Shown: positions 50,983 through 59,022 of the stretch, piece by piece
Layout: each line of letters starts with the position of its first letter
Position numbering within the stretch: position 1 is the stretch's first letter
Assembly: GCF_016899935.1 (NCBI RefSeq)
Contig: NZ_JACJJK010000005.1
Location: forward strand, 124,001-188,000
Length of the DNA: 64,000 nucleotides
Direction: 5' to 3'
DNA from: Olsenella uli
GTDB taxonomy: Bacteria > Actinomycetota > Coriobacteriia > Coriobacteriales > Atopobiaceae
The notes under the pieces: generated by a model
The model's input: only the letters and a program-made list of their open reading frames with translations
Database searches by the model: none
Told to the model about the DNA's origin: nothing
Program-made: the position numbers and the translations under genes

Positions 50983-51782
50983 GGTCGGCCCGCAAGCGCC
51001 TCGCGACCACGAGATCCGACCACGAGCACGTGCTCGAGGGCGCCGGAGCCGTGGAGCGGGGCGCCGCAGGTCACGACCTCGCGAGCCAGCTCGGCGTCGG
51101 CGACCACGCTGCCGGCGACGAGGTCGGCGCCCGCGTCCAGCACCGGCGCGCAGATCGTGGCCGAGGGGCCCACCACGCAGGCGAGCGCGTCGCGCGAGAG
51201 CTCAAGCAGGCGCGGCATGGTCTTGTTGGCGAGCGTCATGCCCGTCATGATGACAAGGTCCGCACCCGGCAGCAGGTACTCGCAGGCGGTGTCCGGCAGG
51301 TCCGTGTCCACGCGGGCGGCGCGCTCCAGCACGGCAACGTCCGCGTGCTCGGCCAGGGCCGCGAGGTGCGGGAAGTGGCCGATCACCACCGCACGCGGCC
51401 GCGAGCCGTCGTTCTTCTCGGCCGCCATGCGCGCGGCCACGGGGGCCAGGAACACGAACGGGTCCGTGCTCTCCGCGTCCGCGACCAGGCCCAGAGCGCC
51501 CAGCCGCCCGCGCTGGTTGTGCCAGGCGTTGAGCGCCGCGACGCCCACCGACGCGACCTCGAAGTCCCAGGACCTCGCGCACGCCGCGAGCGCGCGCAGC
51601 GGGCGGCCCGCCCAACCGCGTTCCATGCGCAGGCGCGGGCCGCCGCGATGGAGCGCGGCCACGCCCGTCCCGCACTCCGCCTCGACGAGGCAGTGGTGCG
51701 CGCCCATGACCACGTGCCGCACGAGCACGTCCCCGGGAATCTGGGCGATCATCCGGTCATAGAGCGACCAAGGGTCTGTCAT
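50979..51782 (-). CDS. DUF364/DUF4213 protein, Rossmann-like, possible metal chelation
   Basis: 267 residues. The N-terminal DUF4213 part contains SLYDRMIAQIPGDVLVRHVVMGAHHCLVEAE; the C-terminal DUF364 part contains AVVIGHFPHL, YLLPGADLVIMTGMTLANKTMPRLLEL and VVGPSATICAPVLDAGADLVAGSVV. DUF364 proteins are described as putative heavy-metal chelators and often lie beside FecCD-type importers. It is divergent from the NTPase gene and close to such an importer, so a role in handling molybdate, tungstate or another metal is plausible. ATG at 51782 or 51785, with GGAGG. Confidence 0.85.
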   Translation of the reverse strand: MTDPWSLYDRMIAQIPGDVLVRHVVMGAHHCLVEAECGTGVAALHRGGPRLRMERGWAGRPLRALAACARSWDFEVASVGVAALNAWHNQRGRLGALGLVADAESTDPFVFLAPVAARMAAEKNDGSRPRAVVIGHFPHLAALAEHADVAVLERAARVDTDLPDTACEYLLPGADLVIMTGMTLANKTMPRLLELSRDALACVVGPSATICAPVLDAGADLVAGSVVADAELAREVVTCGAPLHGSGALEHVLVVGSRGREALAGRP

Positions 51783-51814
51783 CATGTCCTCCAGTCGGGT
51801 AGTCGGGAGGCGGC

Positions 51815-52396
51815 ATGCTGTTCATTCTCACCGGAGGCATCCGAACGGGCAAGACCACGTGGCTCCAGGCGTGTGTGGGCGAGCTCGAGGCGACGGGGGT
51901 TCCCGTGCGCGGCGTGCTCGCGCCGGGCGTCTGGCTCGACGGCGAGAAGCTTGGGATAGAGAACGTGCTGCTGCCCTCGCGCGAGCGCGTCCTTCTCGCC
52001 ACGCCTGTTAATTGGGGACAGTCCCCAATTAACAGATGCGGCTGGGACTTTGACCCGACGGCACTCGCGCACGTGAACGCGCACCTCGCCGAGCTGCGGA
52101 CACGGGCGGACGAGAAGGACGTGCGGCCCGGCCTTCTTGTCATCGACGAGATCGGCCCGCTCGAGCTGCGCTGCGGCGGCGGGCTCACCGCAGGGCTTGA
52201 GCTGCTCGACGCCGGTCCCGCGCCCGCCTGGCCGCACGCGCTCGTCGTCGTGCGCGCGGCACTCGCCGAGGAGGTCGCCGCGCGCCTGCAGGGCGCGTGG
52301 GGCCCCGTCGAGCTCGTCCGACCCGATGAATCGGGCGCCCGCCGCCTGCGCGAGGTTCTTCTCGGCGAGCGATCTTCGCACGGTCCGGAAAATTAG
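51815..52396 (+). CDS. P-loop NTPase with an in-frame palindrome insertion
   Basis: 193 residues. Walker A is LTGGIRTGKTTWLQA and Walker B is LLVIDEIGPLEL, as in the THEP1/NTPase_1 nucleoside-triphosphatases. Between them the peptide VNWGQSPINR is encoded by a perfect 31-bp family A palindrome (52005-52035), inserted without changing frame. The last codons (PEN, stop) come from the first bases of a 91-bp inverted repeat. GGGAGG precedes the ATG. Position between DUF364 and the FecCD importer genes suggests a part in cofactor or metal handling. Activity may or may not survive the insertion. Confidence 0.83.
   Translation: MLFILTGGIRTGKTTWLQACVGELEATGVPVRGVLAPGVWLDGEKLGIENVLLPSRERVLLATPVNWGQSPINRCGWDFDPTALAHVNAHLAELRTRADEKDVRPGLLVIDEIGPLELRCGGGLTAGLELLDAGPAPAWPHALVVVRAALAEEVAARLQGAWGPVELVRPDESGARRLREVLLGERSSHGPEN
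52005..52035. repeat. 31-bp palindrome, family A, inside a coding sequence
   Basis: CTGTTAATTGGGGAC arms, perfect. Read in frame as part of VNWGQSPINR in the P-loop NTPase gene. A GTCCTTCTCG motif lies five bases upstream. Confidence 0.92.
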
Positions 52397-52475
52397 CATA
52401 CACTGGGTTAACGTTTTCAGATAGCCAACTGGGCAAACGTAGCGTACTGGCTTGCCAGTGTATGCTAATTTCCGG
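52385..52475. repeat. 91-bp inverted repeat
   Basis: CCGGAAAATTAGCATACACTGG at 52385-52406 (first 20: CCGGAAAATTAGCATACACT) pairs with 52455-52475 with one gap. The stop codon of the NTPase gene (52394-52396) lies in the left arm. It separates convergent genes and could terminate both. Confidence 0.85.
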
Positions 52476-52513
52476 TCAGTCCTCAGAAGCCAGCCCCTAA
52501 AGGCCCCCCGGCA

Positions 52514-53596
52514 CTACTCCCGCACGGCGCCGGCCATCAGCGCGTCGTACTCCTCGTCCGTGAGATCGTGGCCGTAGAAGAGCTGGTAGTACTCCTCCAC
52601 CACGTCGCGCAAGTCGTCGTCGAAGCGGTCCGGGTAGCACAGGCGCGCGTACCACTGCAGGCCGATGATCTGGTTGACCGACGCCGGCATGGAGATCCAG
52701 TTGTACGGCACGCTCGGCGCGCGGAAGTAGTTGCCAGACTTGATGGCGCTGAGCTCGGCCCACGCGGGGTCGTCGCCCACGGTGTCATAGATCGAGTCGC
52801 CCACGAAGACGATGAGCTCGGGGTCCCAGAGCGCGATCTGCTCGAGGCCGATCTCGTTGCCCTTGCCGCTGGACGATGGGTCGTCCACCACCACGACGTT
52901 ATCGGAGCACAGGTCGATGATGCCGGACTGGAAGCCTCCGCGCGCCATCGCATTGGTGCCCGTGTCGCCGAGCAGGTACGCCGCGCGCGGGCGCTCGTCC
53001 TCGGGGACCTCCGCGACGACGGCCTCGACCTCGGCCACGGCGTCGCGGCAGTAGTCCGCGAGCTCGGCCGCCTTCTCGGAGTCCAGGATGTCGGCGAGCT
53101 GGTCATAGAGGTCGGCGTAGCTGTGAAGGTCGGTCGAGTCGATGTGCACGCACGGGATGCCCAGCTGCTCCTGAAGCGCGTCCAGGTCCTCGGCGAGCGA
53201 GTCCTTGGCCTCGCCGACGTCGATGATCAGCTGCGGGTCCGCAGCGGCCACGGCCTCCTTGTTGAAGTCCCCCTTGCCGCCGTAGATCTGGCCAAAGACC
53301 GGCAGGTTGGCGAGGTCCTCGCCGAGGTAGGCGAGCTGCTCGTCCGTGAGCTCGCTCGAGAGGCCCACCAGGCGCTCCGGAGCCACCGTGAGCAGCACCT
53401 GCTGGGCCACGGGGCCGGAGGCCGCGATGCGCTCGACCTCGGCCGGGATCTCCACCTCGCGCCCGAGCGAGTCCGTGACCACGCGCGTCGCCTGGTCGGT
53501 GGGCACGGGCTCCGCAGCCGGCGCGCCGCCGCACGCCCCGAGCGACGCCGCCACCGCAAGCGCCGCGACCGCCGACAAGAACGTCCTTCTCCTCAC
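52514..53596 (-). CDS. FecB/BtuF-type ABC importer binding lipoprotein
   Basis: 360 residues. The signal peptide ends in a lipobox AVAASLGACGG, so it is a membrane-anchored lipoprotein outside the cell. The Peripla_BP_2 fold shows TRVVTDSLGREVEIPAEVERIAASG at the N-terminus, and the far end has YNWISMPASVNQIIGLQWYA. GTG at 53596 has GGGAGGG; the longer open frame starts inside a family A palindrome and is rejected. The class binds siderophores, haem, cobalamin or, in MolA-like members, molybdate and tungstate. Neighbours for molybdenum-selenium enzymes favour an oxyanion, but this is inference. Confidence 0.9.
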   Translation of the reverse strand: MRRRTFLSAVAALAVAASLGACGGAPAAEPVPTDQATRVVTDSLGREVEIPAEVERIAASGPVAQQVLLTVAPERLVGLSSELTDEQLAYLGEDLANLPVFGQIYGGKGDFNKEAVAAADPQLIIDVGEAKDSLAEDLDALQEQLGIPCVHIDSTDLHSYADLYDQLADILDSEKAAELADYCRDAVAEVEAVVAEVPEDERPRAAYLLGDTGTNAMARGGFQSGIIDLCSDNVVVVDDPSSSGKGNEIGLEQIALWDPELIVFVGDSIYDTVGDDPAWAELSAIKSGNYFRAPSVPYNWISMPASVNQIIGLQWYARLCYPDRFDDDLRDVVEEYYQLFYGHDLTDEEYDALMAGAVRE

Positions 53597-53612
53597 TTCT
53601 TCTCCCTCCCGC

Positions 53613-53683
53613 CTGTGAATTGGGGACAGTCCCCAATTCACATAAATTTTTTCTGTTAATTGGGGACTGTCCCCAATTCACAG
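53613..53683. repeat. Twin family A palindromes (REPIN-like pair)
   Basis: Units at 53613-53643 and 53653-53683 are separated by TAAATTTTTT. Outer arms CTGTGAATTGGGG and CCCCAATTCACAG match perfectly. The stop codon of the ATPase gene (53656-53658) lies in the second unit. Confidence 0.9.
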
Positions 53684-54447
53684 GCCGGCACGCAGGCGCG
53701 CACCCGGTCGTCGTGGAGCGAACTGACCTCCACGGGCAGGCCGTAGAGCTCGCTCAGGAGCGGCCCCGTGATGACCTCGGACGGCGGCCCGCACGCGCGG
53801 ACGCGCCCACCGTCCAGCGCGAGCACCGTGTCCGCGTAGAGATAGGCCAGGTCGGGCGCGTGCGTGGACGCAATGACCGAGAGCCCCTCGCGCGCGAGCC
53901 GCCGCACGACCGCCATCACGCGCGCCGTGTTGCCAAAGTCGAGCGCGCTCGTGGGCTCGTCCATCACGATCGAGCGCGCGTCCTGCGCGATGGCCCGGGC
54001 GATGAGGACGAGCTGCCGCTCCCCGCCCGAGACCTGCATGAAGCTCCGATGCGCGAGGTGCGCCACGCCCACGCGCTCGAGCGCCTCCTCGGCGCGGGCG
54101 CGCTCGGCCGCGCCCGGCGCGCGCAGCGGCCCCAGGCGCGACGCCGCGCTCATGAGCACCACGTCGAGCACCTCGTAGTCAAAGACCTGCGCGTGGCTCT
54201 GCGGGACGAAGGCCATCTCTCGAGCGCGCTCGGCTACCGTGAGCTCCCCGAGCGGCCGGCCGTTCACGAGGATGGTCCCCGCGCGCGGCCGCTCGAGGCC
54301 CAGGACGCAGCGGAAGAGCGTGGTCTTGCCCACGCCGTTGGGCCCGAGCACGCACGCGAGCTCGCCGTCCGCGACGGAGAGGCTCACGCCCTCGAGCACC
54401 GCATGGTCGCCGTAGGCAAAGCTCAGGCCGGAGATCTCAAAGCTCAT
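53656..54447 (-). CDS. FecE/BtuD-type ABC importer ATPase
   Basis: 263 residues. Walker A is GPNGVGKTT, the signature is VSGGERQLVLIARAI, Walker B is SIVMDEPTSALD and the switch is STHAPDLAYLYA. It energises the FecCD permease encoded one base upstream. The C-terminal residues CELGTVPN and the stop codon are supplied by a family A palindrome, so the natural tail was probably replaced or extended. Confidence 0.93.
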   Translation of the reverse strand: MSFEISGLSFAYGDHAVLEGVSLSVADGELACVLGPNGVGKTTLFRCVLGLERPRAGTILVNGRPLGELTVAERAREMAFVPQSHAQVFDYEVLDVVLMSAASRLGPLRAPGAAERARAEEALERVGVAHLAHRSFMQVSGGERQLVLIARAIAQDARSIVMDEPTSALDFGNTARVMAVVRRLAREGLSVIASTHAPDLAYLYADTVLALDGGRVRACGPPSEVITGPLLSELYGLPVEVSSLHDDRVRACVPACELGTVPN

Positions 54448-54448
54448 G

Positions 54449-55465
54449 TCAGCCGCGCCCCCGCTTCACGATGAGCCACAGGAAGAACGGCGCGCCCACC
54501 ACGGACGTAAGGATGCCAATGGGGATCTCGGCCGTGAGCGCAAGGCGCGCGATGTCATCCACCACCAGGAGAAACGTGGCGCCCGCGAGCATGCTGGCCG
54601 GCAGGAGGTGCCGGTAGTCGCTGCCCACCAGGCCGCGCGAGAGGTGTGGCACCACGAGCCCCACCCAGCCGATGAGGCCGGAGACCGCCACGCTCGCCGC
54701 CGTCACGAGCGCCGAGAAGAGCACGGCCACGGCGCGGACGCGCGGGGCGTTGACGCCCATGGAGAGCGCTTCGTCGTCGGACATCGTGAGGACGTTGAGG
54801 CGCCAGCGCATAGCCATGAGCCCGACGAGGCCGATCGCGATGGGGCCCGCCGCCAGCGCGAGGTCGGCCGTCTTGGCGCCGGTGAACGAGCCGAGCAGCC
54901 AGAACGTGATGGCCTGTAGCTGGTTGGACGGGTCGGCCACGAGCTTGGCGTAGGAGACGCCGGCCTCGAAGAGCGACTTCACCATGATGCCGGCGAGCAC
55001 GGTCACGAGGATCCGGTTGCCGCGCGCACGGCCGCTCACCAGCAGCACGATGCCCACCGCGGCGAGCGAGACGACGAAGGCCGAGCCGGAGATCGCAAGC
55101 GAGCCCGCGCCCGCGAGGATGGCCCAGCACGCGCCGAAGGCCGCGCCCTGCGACGCGCCGAGGAAGTCCGGCGAGACGAGCGGGTTCTGGAAGATGCCCT
55201 GGAAGGCGGCGCCGGCGGCCGAGAGGCTCGCACCCACGAGGATCACGAGCAGGATGCGCGGCAGGCGCACGTTGAAGAAGAGCGTCTCCTGCTGCGCGGA
55301 GAAGTCGCCGAGGCCGGGGGCGATGCGGGAGGCCAGGAGCTCGAGCGCGTCCGCAGGACCGATGGGGTAGCGGCCGAGCGCCAGCGACGCGAGCACGGTG
55401 GCGACAAGCAGCGCGCCGAGAAGGGCGATGATGCGGCCGGGATGTCTGCGCAGGGCGGCGGTCAT
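54449..55465 (-). CDS. FecCD-type ABC importer permease
   Basis: 338 residues, about ten membrane helices. FecCD hallmarks: RLPRILLVILVGASLSAAGA, QGIFQNPLVSPDFLGASQGAA, GSFTGAK and SGLIGWVGLVVPHLSR, ending GAPFFLWLIVKR. It forms a homodimeric channel with the downstream ATPase and lipoprotein. Its start overlaps the stop of the YqeB-XdhC gene (ATGA), which ties the importer to molybdenum/selenium cofactor maturation. Confidence 0.93.
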   Translation of the reverse strand: MTAALRRHPGRIIALLGALLVATVLASLALGRYPIGPADALELLASRIAPGLGDFSAQQETLFFNVRLPRILLVILVGASLSAAGAAFQGIFQNPLVSPDFLGASQGAAFGACWAILAGAGSLAISGSAFVVSLAAVGIVLLVSGRARGNRILVTVLAGIMVKSLFEAGVSYAKLVADPSNQLQAITFWLLGSFTGAKTADLALAAGPIAIGLVGLMAMRWRLNVLTMSDDEALSMGVNAPRVRAVAVLFSALVTAASVAVSGLIGWVGLVVPHLSRGLVGSDYRHLLPASMLAGATFLLVVDDIARLALTAEIPIGILTSVVGAPFFLWLIVKRGRG

Positions 55466-57276
55466 GCGCGCTCGCCCTTCCCCGGCCCCGCACCGCGACG
55501 CTCGGCACGCCGGTGGACGAGCTGCGCGACGATGGAGAGCGCGATCTCGGCGGGCGTGACGGCGCCGATGGCGAGGCCAATCGGCATGGCCACGGCGTCA
55601 ACGCGCTCGGCCAGCACGCCGGCAGCCCTGAGGTGCTCACGCGCGAGGGCCGCCTTGCGAGCGCTGCCGATGCAGCCCACGTAGGCGGGCTGGACGTCGC
55701 GCGTCAGCACGGCGAGAAGGACCGTTTCGTCGTGGGCGTGCCCGTGCGTAAGCACGACGACGGAGTCACGTGGGCCGACGGCGGCGCCGACGGCGAGCTC
55801 GTCAAACGCACCGCAGGTCACGGATGCCGCCGCCGGGAGGTTGGCAGGCGTGGCGAGCTCCGGGCGGTCGTCGTAGACGTGGACCTCAAAGCCCGCCTGC
55901 GCCGCCAGGCCCACGAGCGCGGCTCCCACGTGCCCGGCGCCAAAGACGTGGAGGCGGCTCGGCGCGGCAACGGGCTCGCGGTAGATGGCGCAGGCGTCGT
56001 CCCAGGTCGGGGCGGTCAGGCGCGCGGCGGGGCCCACCTCAAGCGTCGGCGCGGCGGGGTCGGCCCAGCGCTCCGTCACGGTGACGGGCTCGTCGCGCCG
56101 GAGGGCGCCCCGCGCGGCGAGAAGAACGGGCAGGTCGTCGACCGTGAGCGCGCGCACGGCGAGCAGCGCGTCGCCACCACAGGCCATGGCGTCCCCGGTG
56201 TGGTACCACTCGAGGCTCGGTGCGCCGCCCGCCTGCGCCGCACGGGCGCGCTCGATGGCCAGCCGCTCGATCGCGCCGCCGCCGACGGTCCCGAGCAGGC
56301 GGCCGTCCTCGGTCACGGCCAACCGCGCGCCCTCGTGGCGCGGCATCGAGCCACGCGTCGCGAGCAGGCTCGCCAGTCCCACGCGCCGCCCGGCCCCGAG
56401 CTCGTGCACGAGCGCGGAGACGAAGCCCTCGTCGGAGAGGGAGCCGTTGACGGGACGGACGTTCTTCTCGGCGTGCATGTCCTTATCGTCCATCGCGCCC
56501 GAGAGCGCGAGAATCGCCTCGAGCACGCCGCCGCCCACGGCCCGCGCCTTGTCGGAGGCGCTCTCGATGTACTCCGGGTGGCAGCGCGGGTCCACGTCGC
56601 CGCACTTCATGCCCGTGTGCACGGGGACGCCCGCCTGGAGGAGCCCCCGCACCACGCCATCAATCGTGGCGTGCATGGGCTCGCAGGCCACCGTGGCGCA
56701 GACGTCACCGGCCGCCACCTGCGCGCCGATCTCCACGCACGGCTCGAAGACGCCGTCCGCCGGCGCGCGCATCACGCGCTCGCCCGCGTAGCCGCCGATG
56801 AGCCCGGGCACCGCCGTGTTGGGGATGGGCGACCCCTCGTAGTAGACGCGCCCCAGGTAGTGGCCGCGCATCGTCTCCACGGCGGCGTCGCAGTCCTCGC
56901 GCGCGGTGAAGCCGGGGCCCACGCCAATGACGACGGGCGCCAGGTCGCGCGTGGTGCCGAGGTTGCGCTTGGCCAGAATCGCGTCCACCAGGGCGTCCGG
57001 CGCGAGCTCGCGCACACAGGCGGCCTCGGGGTCCACGAGCACGGCCACGTCGCCCGCCGCCGCTGCCGCACGTGCCGCCATCGCGTCCGCACAGAGCACG
57101 CCGCGCACGCCCTCCACGCGCGTCTCACCCAGGCGGATGGCCTCGGAGAAGCACACGGTGCGCCGGATGGACGTGGGGACCGCAAGGTCGCACATCACGA
57201 CCTGCATGCCCGCACGACGCAGCCGCAGCGCGATGCCCGATGCGATGTCCCCCGCCCCGCGAATCACGACCAGCAT
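55462..57276 (-). CDS. YqeB-XdhC fusion, selenium-dependent molybdenum hydroxylase maturation
   Basis: 604 residues, two proteins usually encoded separately. Residues 1 to about 265 are YqeB (EF2563 type): LVVIRGAGDIASGIALRLRRAG, GVGPGFTAREDCDAAVETMRGH, GSPIPNTAVPGLIGGY, ending with HPEYIESASDKARAVGGGVLEAI. After a linker with HAEKNVRPVN comes XdhC: GLASLLATRGSMPRHEGARL, LLGTVGGGAIE and Rossmann fold HVFGAGHVGAALVGLAAQAGF...TRDVQPAYVGCIGSARK. XdhC inserts the sulfurated Mo cofactor; YqeB is tied to the labile Se ligand. The ATG at 57276 has AGGAGG, and a 24-bp palindrome lies 22 bases upstream. Confidence 0.92.
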   Translation of the reverse strand: MLVVIRGAGDIASGIALRLRRAGMQVVMCDLAVPTSIRRTVCFSEAIRLGETRVEGVRGVLCADAMAARAAAAAGDVAVLVDPEAACVRELAPDALVDAILAKRNLGTTRDLAPVVIGVGPGFTAREDCDAAVETMRGHYLGRVYYEGSPIPNTAVPGLIGGYAGERVMRAPADGVFEPCVEIGAQVAAGDVCATVACEPMHATIDGVVRGLLQAGVPVHTGMKCGDVDPRCHPEYIESASDKARAVGGGVLEAILALSGAMDDKDMHAEKNVRPVNGSLSDEGFVSALVHELGAGRRVGLASLLATRGSMPRHEGARLAVTEDGRLLGTVGGGAIERLAIERARAAQAGGAPSLEWYHTGDAMACGGDALLAVRALTVDDLPVLLAARGALRRDEPVTVTERWADPAAPTLEVGPAARLTAPTWDDACAIYREPVAAPSRLHVFGAGHVGAALVGLAAQAGFEVHVYDDRPELATPANLPAAASVTCGAFDELAVGAAVGPRDSVVVLTHGHAHDETVLLAVLTRDVQPAYVGCIGSARKAALAREHLRAAGVLAERVDAVAMPIGLAIGAVTPAEIALSIVAQLVHRRAERRGAGPGKGERA

Positions 57277-57297
57277 GTCCGGAAACCTCCTCGTCAA

Positions 57298-57321
57298 CGT
57301 TATATTTTCAAAAATATAACG
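57298..57321. promoter_or_regulatory. 24-bp palindromic operator, copy 1 (ModE-like)
   Basis: CGTTATATTTT, CA, AAAATATAACG: perfect 11-base half-sites. The half-site CGTTATA matches the known ModE-type box and recurs at 61761-61784 in the same 24-bp geometry. Confidence 0.65.
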
Positions 57322-57422
57322 CTCTGCGCGACGCCTACTTCCAACAAGTAAGTCTACCTCACAAAATGTTTGCCCCACCGCCCAACGTCGCGAACGGCGG
57401 CCATTCGCACCCAGACGGCTCC

Positions 57423-57534
57423 CAAAACGGGACGTGTTTGCTGGCGCAGCTTTTTTGGGACAAGCCCGGGAATCCCAAGCCCCGGGTCCGAACCTGTCCC
57501 AAAAAAGCGGCAGCGATAAACACGCCCCGTTTTT
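57423..57534. repeat. Long hairpin, about 40-base arms
   Basis: The left arm 57423-57462 (contains ACGTGTTTGCTGGC and CTTTTTTGGGACA) pairs with 57495-57534 with few mismatches. Inner GCCCGGG/CCCGGGT continues the fold. It ends two bases before the stop codon of the cysteine desulfurase gene and probably ends its transcript. Confidence 0.85.
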
Positions 57535-57536
57535 GC

Positions 57537-58682
57537 TTATGCGGCGATGGTTCGGATGGCAGAGATGGCGGTGTCGATTTCATCCTCCGTGTTGAACCAG
57601 CCACAGCTCAAGCGAACGATGCCCTGGCGTTCGGTCCCCAGGGCGCGGTGCATGAGCGGTGCACAGTGGGCACCGGCGCGACACGCGATGCCCCAGCCCG
57701 CAGAGAGCGCGTCCGCCGCCTCCGCGGAATCCAGCCCGTCAACGTTCAGCGCCACCACGGATCCGCAGCGGTCGGGTGCCACGGGCCAGCCGCCGTAGAC
57801 CGTCACACCCGGCACGTCGCGCACGCCCTCCCACAGCCGCCGCGCCAGCGCGTGCTCGCGCGCGCCCACCGCAGCGGGCCCGCCGTTCTTCTCGATAAAC
57901 GCAACGCCCGCCGCAAGGCCGGCCAGGCCGTGGGCGTTGAGCGTCCCCGCCTCCAGCCGCGTGGGCCACTCCAGCGGGTGCCGCCGCTCAAAGGAGTGCA
58001 CGCCGGAGCCGCCCTCGGCCCACGGCCGCACCTCCACGCCCTCGGCCACCGCCATGCCGCCCGTGCCCTGCGGGCCCATGAGGCCCTTGTGCCCGGTGAA
58101 GCACACCACGTCGATACCCATCGCAGCCATGTCCAGCGGCACCGCACCCGCCGTCTGCGACGCGTCCACCAGGCAGAGCGCACCCGCCGCATGCGCGATC
58201 TCGGCCACGCGGGCCACGTCCACGAGGTTGCCCGTCACGTTGGACGCGTGCGTCACCGCCACGAGGTTTGTCCCCGGCGTGACCAGCCGCTCGAGCTCGT
58301 CCATGTCGAGAAACCCGTGCGCGTCACAGCCGGCGCACGTCACGTCCACGCCCCGCTCGTCCGCCAGACGTGCGAGCGGGCGCAGCACGGAGTTGTGCTC
58401 CAGCACCGTGGTCACCACGCGCTCCCCCGGCCCCACCAGGCCGGACAGCGCGGCGTTGAGCGCCGCCGTCGCGTTGGCCGAGAAGCACACGTGGTCGGCG
58501 CGCGGGCAGCCCAGGAGCGCCGCCACCGCCTCGCGACAGCGCTGCACCACACGGCCGGCGTCGAGCGCGCCCGCGGACGCGCCGCGCCCCGCGTTGCCGA
58601 GTGAGCCCATCGCTGCGACGACGGCATCCACGACCTCCTGCGGCTTGCGCATCGTCGTCGCCGCGTTGTCCAGGTAAATCAT
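57537..58682 (-). CDS. Cysteine desulfurase family protein (EF2568 type)
   Basis: 381 residues, PLP enzyme of the SufS-like class V group. MIYLDNAATTMRKPQEV at the start, VTTVLEHNSVLRPLARL, VTHASNVTGNLVDV, the PLP lysine in VVCFTGHKGLMGPQGTGG, and AHCAPLMHRALG with the mobile cysteine. It removes sulfur or selenium from cysteine or selenocysteine. Members beside yqeB, yedF and selD are thought to supply Se to molybdenum hydroxylases. The ATG at 58682 has AGAAGGA about 12 bases upstream. Confidence 0.92.
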   Translation of the reverse strand: MIYLDNAATTMRKPQEVVDAVVAAMGSLGNAGRGASAGALDAGRVVQRCREAVAALLGCPRADHVCFSANATAALNAALSGLVGPGERVVTTVLEHNSVLRPLARLADERGVDVTCAGCDAHGFLDMDELERLVTPGTNLVAVTHASNVTGNLVDVARVAEIAHAAGALCLVDASQTAGAVPLDMAAMGIDVVCFTGHKGLMGPQGTGGMAVAEGVEVRPWAEGGSGVHSFERRHPLEWPTRLEAGTLNAHGLAGLAAGVAFIEKNGGPAAVGAREHALARRLWEGVRDVPGVTVYGGWPVAPDRCGSVVALNVDGLDSAEAADALSAGWGIACRAGAHCAPLMHRALGTERQGIVRLSCGWFNTEDEIDTAISAIRTIAA

Positions 58683-58697
58683 CGGCCCCACGTCCTT

Positions 58698-58768
58698 CTG
58701 TAAATTGGGGACAGTCCCCAATTTACATAAATTATTTCTGTTAATTGGGGACTGTCCCCAATTAACAG
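58698..58768. repeat. Twin family A palindromes (REPIN-like pair)
   Basis: Units at 58698-58726 and 58738-58768 are separated by ATAAATTATTT. A truncated GTCCTTCT motif abuts the left end. The stop codon of the DUF3343 gene (58762-58764) lies in the second unit. Confidence 0.9.
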
Positions 58769-59013
58769 AACTCCAGAAGCTCGATTATGGTCATGGCCTC
58801 CACGGGGACGCCGTCGGCGGCGAGCGCTGCCGCAAGCTCGTCGCGCGCCTCGGGCGCCGTCTTCCACGCCAGCCCGCACCCGGCTGCCACCTGCCCCGGG
58901 ACCGGAATCATCCGCCCGCCCAGGCTGCGCCGCTCGCAGCACTCCTCGCAGGACAGCGCCGCCGCCGTGGTGGGAAACGTCACCACCAACGACGGCACCC
59001 GCACGCGCGTCAC
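58762..59013 (-). CDS. DUF3343 putative Se/S carrier
   Basis: 83 residues with the DUF3343 pattern: VTFPTTAAALSCEECCERRSL, GRMIPVPGQVAAGCGLAWKT and a short end IIELLEFC. The family is annotated as a putative selenium/sulfur carrier and is almost always next to yedF or the EF2568 desulfurase, as here. CGLAWK carries the likely acceptor cysteine. GTG at 59013 is ten bases past the yedF stop, with TAGGGG. The last residue and stop come from a family A palindrome. Confidence 0.85.
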   Translation of the reverse strand: MTRVRVPSLVVTFPTTAAALSCEECCERRSLGGRMIPVPGQVAAGCGLAWKTAPEARDELAAALAADGVPVEAMTIIELLEFC

Positions 59014-59022
59014 CGCACGCCC

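Noticed and set aside
53597-53641. N-terminal extension MNWGLSPIH of the binding lipoprotein
   Set aside because: It would start inside a family A palindrome and push the signal peptide inward. GTG 53596 has GGGAGGG and gives a normal lipoprotein signal.
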